DNA from: Ariolimax columbianus
Lineage: Eukaryota; Mollusca; Gastropoda; Stylommatophora; Arionidae
DNA: 64,000 bases
Assembly: GCA_036924085.1 (NCBI GenBank)
Contig: JAVGWX010000004.1
Location: 82,537,441 to 82,601,440 of the forward strand
Reading direction: 5' to 3'
Below, piece by piece: positions 41,712 to 51,733 of the stretch. How positions within the stretch are numbered: position 1 is the stretch's first letter; each line of letters begins with the position of its first letter. Under the pieces are notes generated by a model. It had not been told where the DNA came from. It saw only the letters and a list, made by a program, of their open reading frames with translations, and made no database searches. The position numbers and the translations under genes were made by a program.

Positions 41712-42400
41712 AGATCAAGATGCTGAGCAGTGGATGAGCTGTAGCGGTCAGCGACCCAAAGCTGTCTGCTATCATAAAGGCCACCGAACCAGAGCGGACA
41801 AGACCCCTTTACACCTCGACTCGGTGATCCTGGAAAACAGGCTGCAACATGGCAGATTGGCTAAGGAGAAGGGATCGAAGAGAAAAGTCTAACCCGGTAC
41901 TCAAAAATGTCTGCTGAAATCGGATATGTCGGACCGAAAGATCCAAAAACGATGCCTATTACCAGTTGAACCGAAGAGAGCAGGTCGTTGTCTTCAGACT
42001 TCGCACTGGCCACAATAGACTGAGGTACCATCTATTCAACAAATTGAAGATAGGTGGTACCGACGAATGCCCGTGCGGTACCGGTAAAATGACCGCTGAA
42101 CATCTGCTGCAGAACTGCCTGACATACGAGGATCAGAGAGAGCAGATGTGGCCATCACCAGTGGAACTGCAAGACAAGCTCTATGGCAGTGGCGACAGCC
42201 TCAGGATGACCGCCGCTTTTTTCGAAAAAATAATGGTTACTGTCTGACTGCGTACGAAGAAGGACCGAAAGATGAAAATTTCGCTGTCGAGATGTAAATT
42301 ATAACACAACGCATTCCATTCACCGGGCAACATCCTTCTACTCGCAAAGCCCTTTTCAGGGTTTGATATCGGAAGTTTGAGAACGAAGAAGAAGTGGAAG
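41712..42400 (+). mobile_element. GAA-tail repeat with LINE-E coding segment in the middle
   Basis: The left part (41712-41950) follows the family from ATGGAGATCAAGATGCTGAG to TCGGACCGAAAGATCC. The right part (42258-42400) resumes with GGACCGAAAGATGAAAATTT, ACACAACGCATTCCATTCAC, CCCTTTTCAGGGTTTGATAT and AACGAAGAAGAAG. The motif GGACCGAAAGAT occurs on both sides of the LINE-E segment. Either a LINE piece inserted here, or LINE-E naturally has this 3' end and a composite formed. Confidence 0.8.
41955..42247 (+). mobile_element. LINE-E C-terminal coding segment (Jockey/I-type)
   Basis: The frame from 41966 reads MNRREQVVVFRLRTGHNRLR, YHLFNKLKIGGTDECPCGTG, MTAEHLLQNCLTYEDQREQM, WPSPVELQDKLYGSGDSLRM and TAAFFEKIMVTV, then stops at 42245. 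The RTGHNRL motif and the C-P-C ... H-L-C zinc-binding pattern are the typical C-terminus of Jockey/I-type LINE polyproteins after or near an RNase H domain. The segment is intact over about 93 codons, better preserved than most LINE pieces here. Confidence 0.88.
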
Positions 42401-42604
42401 AAATGGCAACAAATGATTTTCGTGACTGACATTCTTTGCATTGAACGGTTTTTGTTTGTTTTCTTTCTGTGTTGTCTACGTCAGTCGCCGTTCAAATGTA
42501 ATGCCTAAATAGTTTGGGGTTTTTCCACTTCCTGATTGCTCCAAATGGACCAGCATTTTTAGCTGTGTAGGTCTGCAACGGCGATATTGTATAGGTTAGT
42601 AGTT

Positions 42605-42930
42605 TGTTTTCTTTCCACGTATGCCGTTAAGCGTAGTGGGGAGCTTAAGTTGTCTGTCCTGCGCCAAGTGCGTTGTGTCGGTCAATGTGAGCCCGTGTCG
42701 TTGTACGTCCACTCTAATGTCATCTATCCACCTGCCTCGCGGCCGCACCACTGTAGTCAGATCTGTCAGCATTGTAAGCCCTCAGTGGAAGTTGATGAGG
42801 GTGCATTCTCATGAGATGACCAAACCAACGTATTGTGTGACTTGAACTGTATTCTACACAAGACGTAGTTTCGACTTTACTGCGATTGTCGTAGTTCCGC
42901 TTTCTATCTTCATTTCACACGTCGAAATTC
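42605..42930 (-). mobile_element. LINE fragment, C-terminal region (lineage G)
   Basis: The minus strand reads TIRWFGHLMRMHPHQLPLRA, YNADRS, then after a frame change RPRGRWIDDIRVDVQRHGLT, LTDTTHLAQDRQLK and GIRGKKTNY. FGHLMRM-P-LPL-Y and RPRGRW-DDI are the lineage signature, also seen at 29865-30012. Plus-strand frames of 74-75 codons over the same bases are shadows. Confidence 0.82.
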
Positions 42931-43194
42931 TGCTCTCATGCGCCGTGAGCAGAGATCACGTTTGGCCCTGGTAGCACAGAGTCAGTATAAATATACTGTA
43001 AATCAGTTGCTTTGTTGCCAAACTAATGCGCAGGTGCCTAAGCAATGGTGACAGCTTATAAGTCACTGCAGATTGCTTTCTGACACATAGTCTAGATTGG
43101 CCTGTCGACCCAGCCGTCTGCAGAAGAAATACTGCTAAAAATAATGTGGCTTTTTTCTCATTAATCTTTATTAACCCACCTAGGTTTGGTTAGT
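42931..43194. other. Unassigned stretch
   Basis: Nothing recognised. Confidence 0.4.
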
Positions 43195-43352
43195 TGGACT
43201 GGCTGTTAGACTACTTAGCTCTAGTGCTTGAGTCTATTAAGATGGACTCGCACATCGGTAAAAAGCGCCCTCCAAAAAACTGGTTGTATACAGAATTTGT
43301 TGAGTCTTGTAAACCAGTATAAAGACGTTAAGTTAAGTTAAGTTAGTTCAGT
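43195..43352 (+). mobile_element. LINE-A 3' end fragment with TTAAG tail
   Basis: The piece ends CCAGTATAAAGACGTTAAGT, TAAGTTAAGTTAGTTCAGTT. The same wording (GTTGTATACAGA, CCAGTATAAAGACGTTAAG) is the 3' UTR of the LINE-A copy at 53466-54551. Only the 3' UTR is present. Confidence 0.85.
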
Positions 43353-43364
43353 TAAGTCAAGAAA

Positions 43365-43505
43365 TTGGACGGGAAGGACGGAAAGTCGCAGATATCGAGA
43401 ACTCACTGTAAACTTCAACAGAACGTAAAAACGATCTTTTCAGGACGAACGCTGAAGAAAAAGAAGAAGAAGAAGAATAACAACAACAACAACAGAACAA
43501 ACGAG
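43365..43505 (+). mobile_element. GAA-tail repeat, 3' part, diverged subfamily
   Basis: TTGGACGGGAAGGACGGAAA, GTCGCAGATATCGAGAACTC, ACTGTAAACTTCAACAGAAC and TTTTCAGGACGAACGCTGAA lead into AAAGAAGAAGAAGAAGAATA and (CAA)n. It lies directly after the LINE-A 3' tail, as in the 12.1-kb locus. Confidence 0.78.
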
Positions 43506-43864
43506 AGGAAGAAGTAGAAGAAAATATGTTATATAAGTGAGGGAGAATTTGGATGGCAGGGCTGCCCCTTAGGGCATTCCTACTGTAACGTCATCTTCCT
43601 GGTAGTCTGTCATTTGACCTTGAACTATAGCGGTTCTGACCTCACTCTAGTTGCTGATCCATTTCTACATCTCCCTCGCAAATTTGACTTCGGCGAAGAT
43701 TGATTTTCAATCTGTATCTCCATACTTTATCAGTAGTTTTTTTTCTTCTACACAAATCACTTGTAGTCCGAATATAACCAGCGGGACTGTGTCTTTGGTC
43801 CTCATGTGTGCCTCGCCAGCAAAGATTCCATTCTCAACTAAATGAGATTATGTAACAGTTGAAA
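43506..43864. other. Unassigned stretch
   Basis: A purine-rich start (GAGAGGAAGAAGTAGAAG) followed by ordinary sequence. A minus-strand reading from about 43850 gives an open stretch without a recognised domain. Confidence 0.35.
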
Positions 43865-43955
43865 ATAATAATAACAATAATAGTAACAATAATAACGATA
43901 ACATAATAATAATAGAAAGATTAATAACAGAACTAATAATAGAAATAATAGTAAC
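43865..43955. repeat. (AATA/AACAAT)n microsatellite
   Basis: About 90 bp of AATAATAA, AATAACAA and AATAGTAAC units. Confidence 0.9.
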
Positions 43956-43962
43956 TTTTTGT

Positions 43963-44108
43963 GTGTCCGGCTTATTTCTTTATTCCACAATGCGTTGCAT
44001 TATGTTTTTATTTTGCGCCTGTCGATCTAGTGCATCCGACTTTGTCATACATTTTATGTAAGGGTCTGCTTCTTCCTGCATTTTTAAAGTGTTTGCTTCC
44101 TCAGAGTA
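43963..44108 (-). mobile_element. SINE-1 body without its tRNA head
   Basis: The plus strand reads TTTATTCCACAATGCGTTGC, TTATTTTGCGCCTGTCGATC and TTTTATGTAAGGGTCTGCTT, matching the minus-strand copy at 46433-46600. The match stops where the tRNA head should begin and (AAT)n starts. This is a 5'-truncated copy. Confidence 0.85.
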
Positions 44109-44715
44109 CCCCTAATAATAATAATGATAATAATAATAACAATAATGAATTTAACCAAAAAAAACAAGAAAAAAAAGAATAAGAAGGAGAAGGAACTGAA
44201 AAAGTTAAAGAAAAGAAAAGAAAAATAAGAAAAATAAGCAGAAGTTGGGGAAGAAGTTAAGGAAGAAGAAAAAGAAGTTGAGGAAGAAGATGACAAAGAA
44301 GAATTAAAAGATGGTGAAGAAGAAGAAGAAAGCAAAAGAAGAAGAAGGAGGATCATGATGATGAGAAAGAAGAAAAAGAAAAATAAGAAGAAAAGAAGGA
44401 TGAAGAAAGCAAAAGATGAAGAAGAAGAAAAAGAAAAAGGAGGAAGAAGAAAGAAGAATAATAATAAACGGATGATGAAAAAAAGAAGTAGGAGCAAGAG
44501 GAAGATGAAGGAAAAGAAGAATATGAGGAAAAAGAAGAAGATAAAGTAGAAGAAGAAAAAAAAGATGCAGAAGAAGAAAGCAGAAGAGGCAGAAGGAAGA
44601 GGAAGCAGAAGAAGAAGAAGATGAAAAGGAAAAGGAAAATAAAGATGAAGAAGAAAAAGATGATGAAGAAGAAGAAAACCGAACAAAGAAGAAGGAGGAA
44701 TAATAATCATAAGAA
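44109..44715. repeat. (GAA/AAT)-rich purine tract
   Basis: About 600 bp, starting with AATAATAATG and passing into GAAGAAGAAAAAG, GGAAGAAG and GATGAAG units. The plus strand is almost pure purine with scattered T. Long minus-strand frames (F/L/S/I runs, up to 208 codons) are artefacts. Confidence 0.95.
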
Positions 44716-45356
44716 GAAAAACGATGCAAGCTACTATAAGACTACCTTTACATTTTTCATGAATCGATGAATTAACGAATGATTGAATTCATTTATGATC
44801 GATAAATAGATGGATTTATGGATGGATAAATCGATTGATTATTGGGTGGACAGATGAATTAATGGAAAACCAAGCAAATGTACTGACAATTGGACGGAAA
44901 TTTAGAAGCCATAATATTAACAAAAGGATTTATTTATTTTTTTGGTGACCGTGCGTTGAGTTGTGGCCCTTGTCCTTAACAGACGACAAAGCTGAAATGA
45001 ATAATAGAAGTGCCTGTTAAAATGGACAAATAATTGGATTTTCGCACGACTTAACAATTAGCTCTTCAGCAGTGACCACTTTTTGTTGTGTGGGAAAGAT
45101 GAACATATGGGCTTCAGGTCGGAGCAGGAGGGTTAGAAGTAGGGGGGTGAATCAAGGAAGAAACGCGAGGATGCGTTTATTTGAGTGAGAGCAGTGTGTC
45201 TGAATTTGTGCTCATAATAGTTCTGGAGCGTGCAGTCTAGTTGACAGTTAGTTAGCTTGCAAGAGTAGAATTACAGCGTTCCAGGCTTCGAGATCACGGA
45301 CGAACATGACAAAATCAGGACCACTCCTCCAATCGACCCGGGTGTACATGAATACC
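44716..45356. other. Unassigned stretch
   Basis: A loose GATGGAT/GATGAAT repetition at 44760-44860 follows the purine tract. The rest shows no recognised content. Confidence 0.4.
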
Positions 45357-45720
45357 TTCTTCTGCTTCTTCTTTGATCGTTCTCACTTCCCCGCTACCAA
45401 GCCTTGAAAAAAGCTTTGCAATTAGCTGAATGTAGTACAGAGAACGGAATGCGTTGTGTCATGGTTTAAAATTTGACTGCGATATTTGCGCCTTTCGGTC
45501 AAACACATCCGACTTCAGCAATCAATTTTGAGTACCGGGTTGCGCTCCCTTCTCGATCTCTTCTACTTAGCCAGTCTGCTCTGTTGCAGCTTGTTATCCA
45601 GGATCACCGCGTGGAGGTGTAGAAGGGTCTTGGCAGCTCTGGTTCGCTGGCCCTGACGCTAGCAGCCAGCTATGGGTAGCTGACCGCTGCAGTTTATGCG
45701 CTGCTCAGCGTCTTTATCCC
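45357..45720 (-). mobile_element. GAA-tail repeat, near full length, with short tail
   Basis: The plus strand starts TTCTTCTGCTTCTTCTTTGA (the complement of a broken GAA tail) and passes through AGAACGGAATGCGTTGTGTC, CGATATTTGCGCCTTTCGGT, TTGTTATCCAGGATCACCGC, GGCCCTGACGCTAGCAGCCA to CAGCGTCTTTATCCC. The next element, with the GGTACCTGAC core, starts within a few bases. Confidence 0.9.
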
Positions 45721-45723
45721 ACA

Positions 45724-45870
45724 TTGGTACCTGACGTATGAGTTGCAGAAAAGAAAAAAACAGCAAGAAGGGGAACTGGCCACCTCACGTCAAATAGCAG
45801 GCGGATTAGTACATGAAGAGCTATCTTCATTCCCGACGGCATTTGCAACCATGGGATTGACCTATACTTT
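45724..45870 (+). mobile_element. SINE-like 3' part with shared core
   Basis: TTGGTACCTGACGTATGAGT, AACAGCAAGAAGGGGAACTG and GCCACCTCACGTCAAATAGC follow the order seen at 6955-7060. The element is cut on its left side by the GAA-tail repeat, which removes most of the core. Confidence 0.6.
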
Positions 45871-45984
45871 TTACGTAGTTCTTGGTATTCCTGAGAACAT
45901 CGCTGAATAGTGTCTATAAAAGTCTCTGAATATGGTTACATAACTATATAGACAATGGTTTAACAAAGTATCTTACATTAGTCA

Positions 45985-46430
45985 ATATAAGTTCTTGACA
46001 TTGGCCAATATAAGTTCTTGACATTGGTCAATAAAAGTTCTTGACATTGGTCAATATAAGTTCTTGACATTGGTCAATAAATGTTCTTGACATTGGTCAA
46101 AATAAGTTCTTGACATTGGTCAATATAAGTTCTTGACATTGGTCAAAATAAGTTCTTGACATTGGTCAATAAAAGTTCTTGACATTGGTCAAAATAAGTT
46201 CTTGACATTGGTCAATAAAAGTTCTTGACATTGGTCAAAATAAGTTCTTGACATTGGTCAATATAAGTTCTTGACATTGGTCAAAATAAGTTCTTGACAT
46301 TGGTCAATAAATGTTCTTGACATTGGTCAAAATAAGTTCTTGACATTGGTCAATATAAGTTCTTGACATTGGTCAATATAAGTTCTTGACATTGGTCAAT
46401 ATAAGTTCTTGACCTTGGTCAAGGTAAGTC
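45985..46430. repeat. 23-bp minisatellite, about 19 copies
   Basis: The unit is TATAAGTTCTTGACATTGGT plus CAA (23 bp), with GTTCTTG at 45991 and 46014. Variation is limited to TATAAG, TAAAAG, AATAAG and TAAATG at the unit start. It runs directly into SINE-1 at about 46432. Confidence 0.95.
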
Positions 46431-46432
46431 GT

Positions 46433-46679
46433 GTTTTTGTGTGTGTTTCTTTTGCCTTCGCCTTATTTGTCTATTCCCCAAGATGGTGTGCGTTGCACTG
46501 TGGTTATTGTTTTGCGCCTGTCGGCCCAGTGTATCCGACTTCAGCATGCATTTTATGTAAGGGTCTGCTTCCTCCTGCATTTTCTAAGGGTTTGCTTCCC
46601 CGGTGCTGTGATGGGGATCGAACCCAGCGCCTTCGGATTGTGAGCCGTGCCCCTTATCCATTAGTCCACGCCCTTCTCC
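46433..46679 (-). mobile_element. SINE-1 inserted in a minisatellite
   Basis: On the minus strand the head has GGCGTGGACTAATGGATAAG, the B box GGTTCGATCCC (46614-46624) and the full body, ending with an A-rich tail at about 46433. On both sides the flanking sequence is minisatellite containing ATAAGTTCTTG. The insertion is therefore younger than the start of the array. Confidence 0.9.
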
Positions 46680-47300
46680 ATAAGTTCTTGTTATTGGTCA
46701 ACATATGTTCTTGGCATTGGTCTATAAAGTACCTGATATTGGTCAATCAATAACGTGTATAAGTTCTTGGCATTGGTCTATAAAGTACCTGATATTGGTC
46801 AATCAATAACGTGTATAAGTTCTTGGCATTGGTCTATAAAGTACCTGATATTGGTCAATCAATAACGTGTATAAGTTCTTGGCATTGGTCTATAAAGTAC
46901 CTGATATTGGTCAATCAATAACGTGTATAAGTTCTTGGCATTGGTCTATAAAGTACCTGATATTGGTCAATCAATAACGTGTATAAGTTCTTGGCATTGG
47001 TCTATAAAGTACCTGATATTGGTCAATCAATAACGTGTATAAGTTCTTGGCATTGGTCTATAAAGTACCTGATATTGGTCAATCAATAACGTGTATAAGT
47101 TCTTGGCATTGGTCTATAAAGTACCTGATATTGGTCAATCAATAACGTGTATAAGTTCTTGGCATTGGTCTATAAAGTACCTGATATTGGTCAATCAATA
47201 ACGTGTATAAGTTCTTGGCATTGGTCTATAAAGTACCTGATATTGGTCAATCAATAACGTGTTTAAGTTCTTGGCATTGGTCTATAAAAGTTCCTGACAT
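46680..47300. repeat. 56-bp minisatellite, about 10 copies, related to the 23-bp array
   Basis: The unit is TATAAGTTCTTGGCATTGGT, CTATAAAGTACCTGATATTG, GTCAATCAATAACGTG (56 bp; TAACGTG at 46751, 46807, 46863 and so on to 47255). It contains two diverged copies of the 23-bp unit plus about 10 bp. Successive copies are almost identical until the last one. Confidence 0.95.
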
Positions 47301-47329
47301 TGGTCTATAATGGTTCTCTTACTCAAATT

Positions 47330-47647
47330 GTCACTAAATCTTTCTCTCCTCTGCTTGCTCTATTTCTTTCGCTCTCTTTCAATCTTTTTTTTCACAAACT
47401 TTATTTCTCTCATTATCGCTCTCTCTCTCTCTTTCTCTCTATCGCCCGTTCACTCTTTATCTCTCCTTCACGCGCTCTCTCTCTATCTCTCTTTTCTGTT
47501 TATCCAAATCTCAACTCTTTCACATTCTCTTTGTCTTCATCTCTCCTTCACTCACTTCTCTTTCATTCTTTCTCTTTCCTTCACTCAAATTCTCTCTCCT
47601 TTTCTCACTCTGGCTCTTTCACTTTCTCTTTCTCTTTATCTATATTT

Positions 47648-47685
<38 letters not shown>

Positions 47686-48986
47686 TTCTTTTTCATTCTC
47701 TTTTTCATTCTTTCAAATTTTCTGTTTTTCTCTTTCTCTCACTCTGGCTCTCACGTATTTGTCCTTATCTATATTCTACTCTCTTGTTCTATCTCTCTCT
47801 CTCTCCCTCTCTCTCTCTCTCTTTCCTTTTTCTCTTTCATTCTTTCAAATTATATCTTGCACTCTCTTTTTCTCACTCTGACTTTTCAACTTTCTCTTTC
47901 TTTCACTGTCAATTTCTTTCCTTTATATCTCACTCTGTTACACTCTCATTACTCATTCTCTATCTCCCTCTCTCATTACTCATTCTCTATCTCCCTCTCT
48001 CATTACTCATTCTCTATCTCGCTCTCTCATTACTCATTCTCTATCTCCCTCTCTCATTACTCATTCTCTATCTCCCTCTCTCATTACTCATTCTCTATCT
48101 CCCTCTCTCATTACTCATTCTCTATCTCCCTCTCTCATTACTCATTCTCTATCTCCCTCTCTCATTACTCATTCTCTATCTCCCTCTCTCATTACTCATT
48201 CTCTATCTCCCTCTCTCATTACTCATTCTCTATCTCCCTCTCTCATTACTCATTCTCTATCTCCCTCTCTCATTACTCATTCTCTATCTCCCTCTCTCAT
48301 TACTCATTCTCTATCTCCCTCTCTCATTACTCATTCTCTATCTCCCTCTCTCATTACTCATTCTCTATCTCCCTCTCTCATTACTCATTCTCTATCTCCC
48401 TCTCTCATTACTCATTCTCTATCTCCCTCTCTCATTACTCATTCTCTATCTCCCTCTCTCATTACTCATTCTCTATCTCCCTCTCTCATTACTCATTCTC
48501 TATCTCCCTCTCTCATTACTCATTCTCTATCTCCCTCTCTCATTACTCATTCTCTATCTCCCTCTCTCATTACTCATTCTCTATCTCCCTCTCTCATTAC
48601 TCATTCTCTATCTCCCTCTCTCATTACTCATTCTCTATCTCCCTCTCTCATTACTCATTCTCTATCTCCCTCTCTCATTACTCATTCTCTATCTCCCTCT
48701 CTCATTACTCATTCTCTATCTCCCTCTCTCATTACTCATTCTCTATCTCCCTCTCTCATTACTCATTCTCTATCTCCCTCTCTCATTACTCATTCTCTAT
48801 CTCCCTCTCTCATTACTCATTCTCTATCTCCCTCTATCATTACTCATTTCCTCTCACTTTTGCTCTCTTTTTGTTTTTCTCTTACTTTCTCTCTCAAATG
48901 TTTGTCACTTTGCATACTTTTCATTTTCACGATCTCTCTCTCTCTCCCTCTATCTTTCACTCCCGCTCTCTCTCTCTCTCTCTCAT

Positions 48987-49024
<38 letters not shown>

Positions 49025-49840
49025 CCAGTTTCTTTCATTTGCTTTTTTTCAATCTGTCTTTCTTTTACTGTCTATCAATTTCGTTCTTTCTCTCACTCTG
49101 TCTCTTAATATTACTTTTTTTTGCCTCCATTCTCACACAGTCACGCTCTGTCTCTCTCAAACTCTCTATCTCCCAGTGTCCCTCTCACTAGCTCGTTCAA
49201 TCTCTGTCTCTCACTCTCTCTCTCTTTCTAGCTGTCATTTTCATTCTCTCTCTCCCTCTCTCATTAGTTCTCTCACTCTGCTTCTTTCTCTCAGTCCCTC
49301 GCTCTCGTTTACTCTCTCTATCTCTGTCTTTATGGCTCTTTTACTATTTCACTCTCTCATTCTTTATTTTTCCCGTTTTCTCCCAGGCTCTTTCCAACGC
49401 CTTCTCCATCACTTTCTCATACTATCGCTCTCTCTCTATCTCTCTCTCTCTCTCGGACACTCTCTCATTTTCTCTTTCTCTTTCACTCCGTATCACTCTC
49501 TCTCCCACTGTCTGTTTCTCATACTTTCTCACTCTCTCAGACTACCTCTACTCTCTCTTTCTCTCACTTTCTCGGACTACATCTCCTCTCTCTTTCACTC
49601 ACTCTATCTTTCATTGTTTCACTTTTACTTTCTTTCTCAATCTCTTTACATTTCTCTTTCTCCTTCTCTCTCTCCCCCTCTTTTTCTTACTTACTTCTCC
49701 CAATATTTTTACCTTAACTGTTTCTCATTCATCCCCTCCTCAATATTTCGTTGTGTAGTCTCTCTCTCTCTTTTTACTCTCACTCCTTCTCCATGTATTT
49801 CTCCTTTCCCCTCTTTCTCTCTCACGTTACTAGCCTCTCA
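47330..49840. repeat. 2.5-kb TC-rich tract
   Basis: The plus strand is almost entirely pyrimidine with CTCTCT, CTTTCT and CATTCTC units. The tract contains the 27-bp array described separately. A 913-codon frame (47310-50051) and a 444-codon frame exist because TC repeats contain no stop codons. They read as S/L/F/I runs, have no domain, and I reject them as genes. Confidence 0.96.
47945..48842. repeat. 27-bp array within the TC tract, about 33 near-identical copies
   Basis: The unit is CATTACTCATTCTCTATCTC plus CCTCTCT (27 bp; CATTACTC at 47947 and 47974). I see only one internal substitution (CTCGCTC in the third unit) and a change in the last unit. Such homogeneity contrasts with the flanking TC sequence and implies very recent expansion or an assembly artefact. 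Confidence 0.96.
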
Positions 49841-50106
49841 CGTTCACAATCGTCACTTGTCCTCGTTCTTCACGCCTTCACTTAACATTTACTCTCACAA
49901 TTCACAATCATCAATATTTATGCATCTCCCAGCTACACCCCGGATACAGAAAGAAGTGACTGGGCCGGCGGTCGACTTGACCAAGAGAGATGTGGTGAGT
50001 ATTAACGTCGTTTGTTTGATCACAAGTTTGAACCAGCTTCCATTGCTGTAACATAGCAGTGAGTATACCTTCGCCAAAACACTTGTTGCATTTTGTTTTA
50101 TAAAGT

Positions 50107-50475
50107 GGGATCAAGATGTTGAGCTGCGCATGAGCTGCAGTGGTCAGCAACCCATAGCTGACTGCTAGCGTCAGGGCCAGCGAACCAAAGCTGCCAAGAC
50201 CCTTCTACACCTCCACGCGGTGATCCTGGATAACAGGCTGTAGCAGGGCAGACTGGCTAAGGAGAAGGGATCGAAGAGGGAATGCTAACCCGGTACTCAA
50301 AAAATGCTTGCTGAAGTCGGATGTGTTGGACCGAAAGGTCCAAATATCGCAGTCAAGCTGTAAACTACAACACAATGCATTCCGTTCTCTGGACTACATT
50401 CTGCTACTTAAGCCTTTTCAGGGTTTTTGTAGAGGAAGATTGAGAACGAACAAAGCCAAGCCACGAAGCCAAGCC
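50107..50475 (+). mobile_element. GAA-tail repeat, full-length plus-strand copy
   Basis: It starts GGGATCAAGATGTTGAGCTG and passes AGCTGACTGCTAGCGTCAGG, GAACCAAAGCTGCCAAGACC, CGGTGATCCTGGATAACAGG, GGATCGAAGAGGGAATGCTA, CGGATGTGTTGGACCGAAAG, CAAATATCGCAGTCAAGCTG and TTTTCAGGGTTTTTGTAGAG, ending GAACGAACAAAGCCAAGCC. No open frame of note. Useful as the plus-strand reference of the family. Confidence 0.92.
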
Positions 50476-50635
50476 ATATGATAAAGTCACCAGCAGGATT
50501 GTCAACAAAAGGCAATGCTAAGTCACTTGCGGCTATTAACTTCATACTTGAATCAAGCATTTTATATCATCGACTTGACTCTACTCGCAATTTGGACAAT
50601 TATTTGGCGAAGCGACTTGCATTGACTTTTCTGAA

Positions 50636-50960
50636 CGGAGAGAAGGGAATAACGTCCGGTTAAACAAAACATAATGATCAGACAATGTTAGTCAGGACCA
50701 AGTAAAATATGTTGACCAAGGCAAGGCATCCCTTCCGTGGAGTTCTCTCTGGAAGCAGACCTGTTTCATGACAGCCTGGCTGGTCCCCTTTGAATAGTGA
50801 CACGCAGACGAAGTCAAGCATAATCGCAACCGCCTGGAGGACCCCAGTCCACCTTTATCAGTACCATCGGGATGTTAGGAAAGCTACAACAACCCGCCAC
50901 CTAACGCCATCTTCAGGTCGTACATAAGAGTAAAGTTCCACATCATGGGCATTCAACAAC
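50636..50960 (+). repeat. Dispersed repeat of unknown class, second copy at 63105-63455
   Basis: Blocks shared in order with 63105-63455: TGATCAGACAATGTTAGTCA, CAGACCTGTTTCATGACAGC, AGTGACACGCAGACGAAGTC, AAGCATAATCGCAACC, CCCAGTCCACCTTTATC and GGAAAGCTACAACAACC. It has no coding frame or tRNA boxes. Its right end adjoins the 196-bp array. Confidence 0.72.
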
Positions 50961-51733
50961 AATTTGCCAAAATGGAAATGCGGCCGACCGGTGCAAGTGT
51001 AATAAATGTAGATGTTAACAATTAATTGATTATGGAAAATACGCAAGATTGATTTAATCAATTCTTTGACATTTACTGAAGAGATCCTATAGGTTTCTAT
51101 TCACCCTGACTGGAACTAGTGTCTTTCAGTCAATCTGCGATTTTTCAACAACAACAATTTGCCAAAATGGAAATGCGGCCGACCCCGCGCAAGTTTAATA
51201 AATGTAGATGTTAACAATTAATTGATTATGGGAAATACACAAGATTGATTTAATCAATTCTTTGACATTTACTGAAGAGATCCTATAGGTTTCTATTCAC
51301 CCTGACTGGAGCTAGTGTCTTTCAGTCAATCTGCGATTTTTCAACAACAACAATTTGCCAAAATGGAAATGCGGCCGACCCCGCGCAAGTTTAATAAATG
51401 TAGATGTTAACAATTAATTGATTATGGGAAATACACAAGATTGATTTAATCAATTCTTTGACATTTACTGAAGAGATCCTATAGGTTTCTATTCACCCTG
51501 ACTGGAGCTAGTGTCTTTCAGTCAATCTGCGATTTTTCAACAACAACAATTTGCCAAAATGGAAATGCGGCCGACCCCGCGCAAGTTTAATAAATGTAGA
51601 TGTTAACAATTAATTGATTATGGAAAATACGCAAGATTGATTTAATCAATTCTTAGACATTTACTGAAGAGATCCTATAGGTTTCTATTCACCCTGACTG
51701 GAACTAGTGTCTTTCAGTCAATCTGCGATTTTC
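50950..51733. repeat. 196-bp tandem array, 4 copies
   Basis: The unit begins AATTTGCCAAAATGGAAATG at 50961, 51156, 51352 and 51548 (steps of 195-196 bp). It contains TTAACAATTAATTGATTATG, the near-palindrome ATTGATTTAATCAAT and CCTATAGGTTTCTATTCACC. Copies 2 and 3 are almost identical (GACCCCGCGC); copies 1 and 4 share GGAAAATACGCAAG. Confidence 0.95.

Noticed and set aside
43651..43845. 64-codon frame and its minus-strand counterpart as a possible gene piece
   Set aside because: No domain recognised, short, and bordered by a microsatellite and a retroposon. Left as unassigned.
44084..44710. 208-codon phenylalanine/leucine/serine frame
   Set aside because: Complement of the GAA-rich purine tract.
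47310..50051. 913-codon open frame (serine/leucine/phenylalanine runs)
   Set aside because: It lies wholly in a TC-rich tract that cannot encode stop codons in several frames. A second long frame overlaps it, and there is no domain or codon signal.
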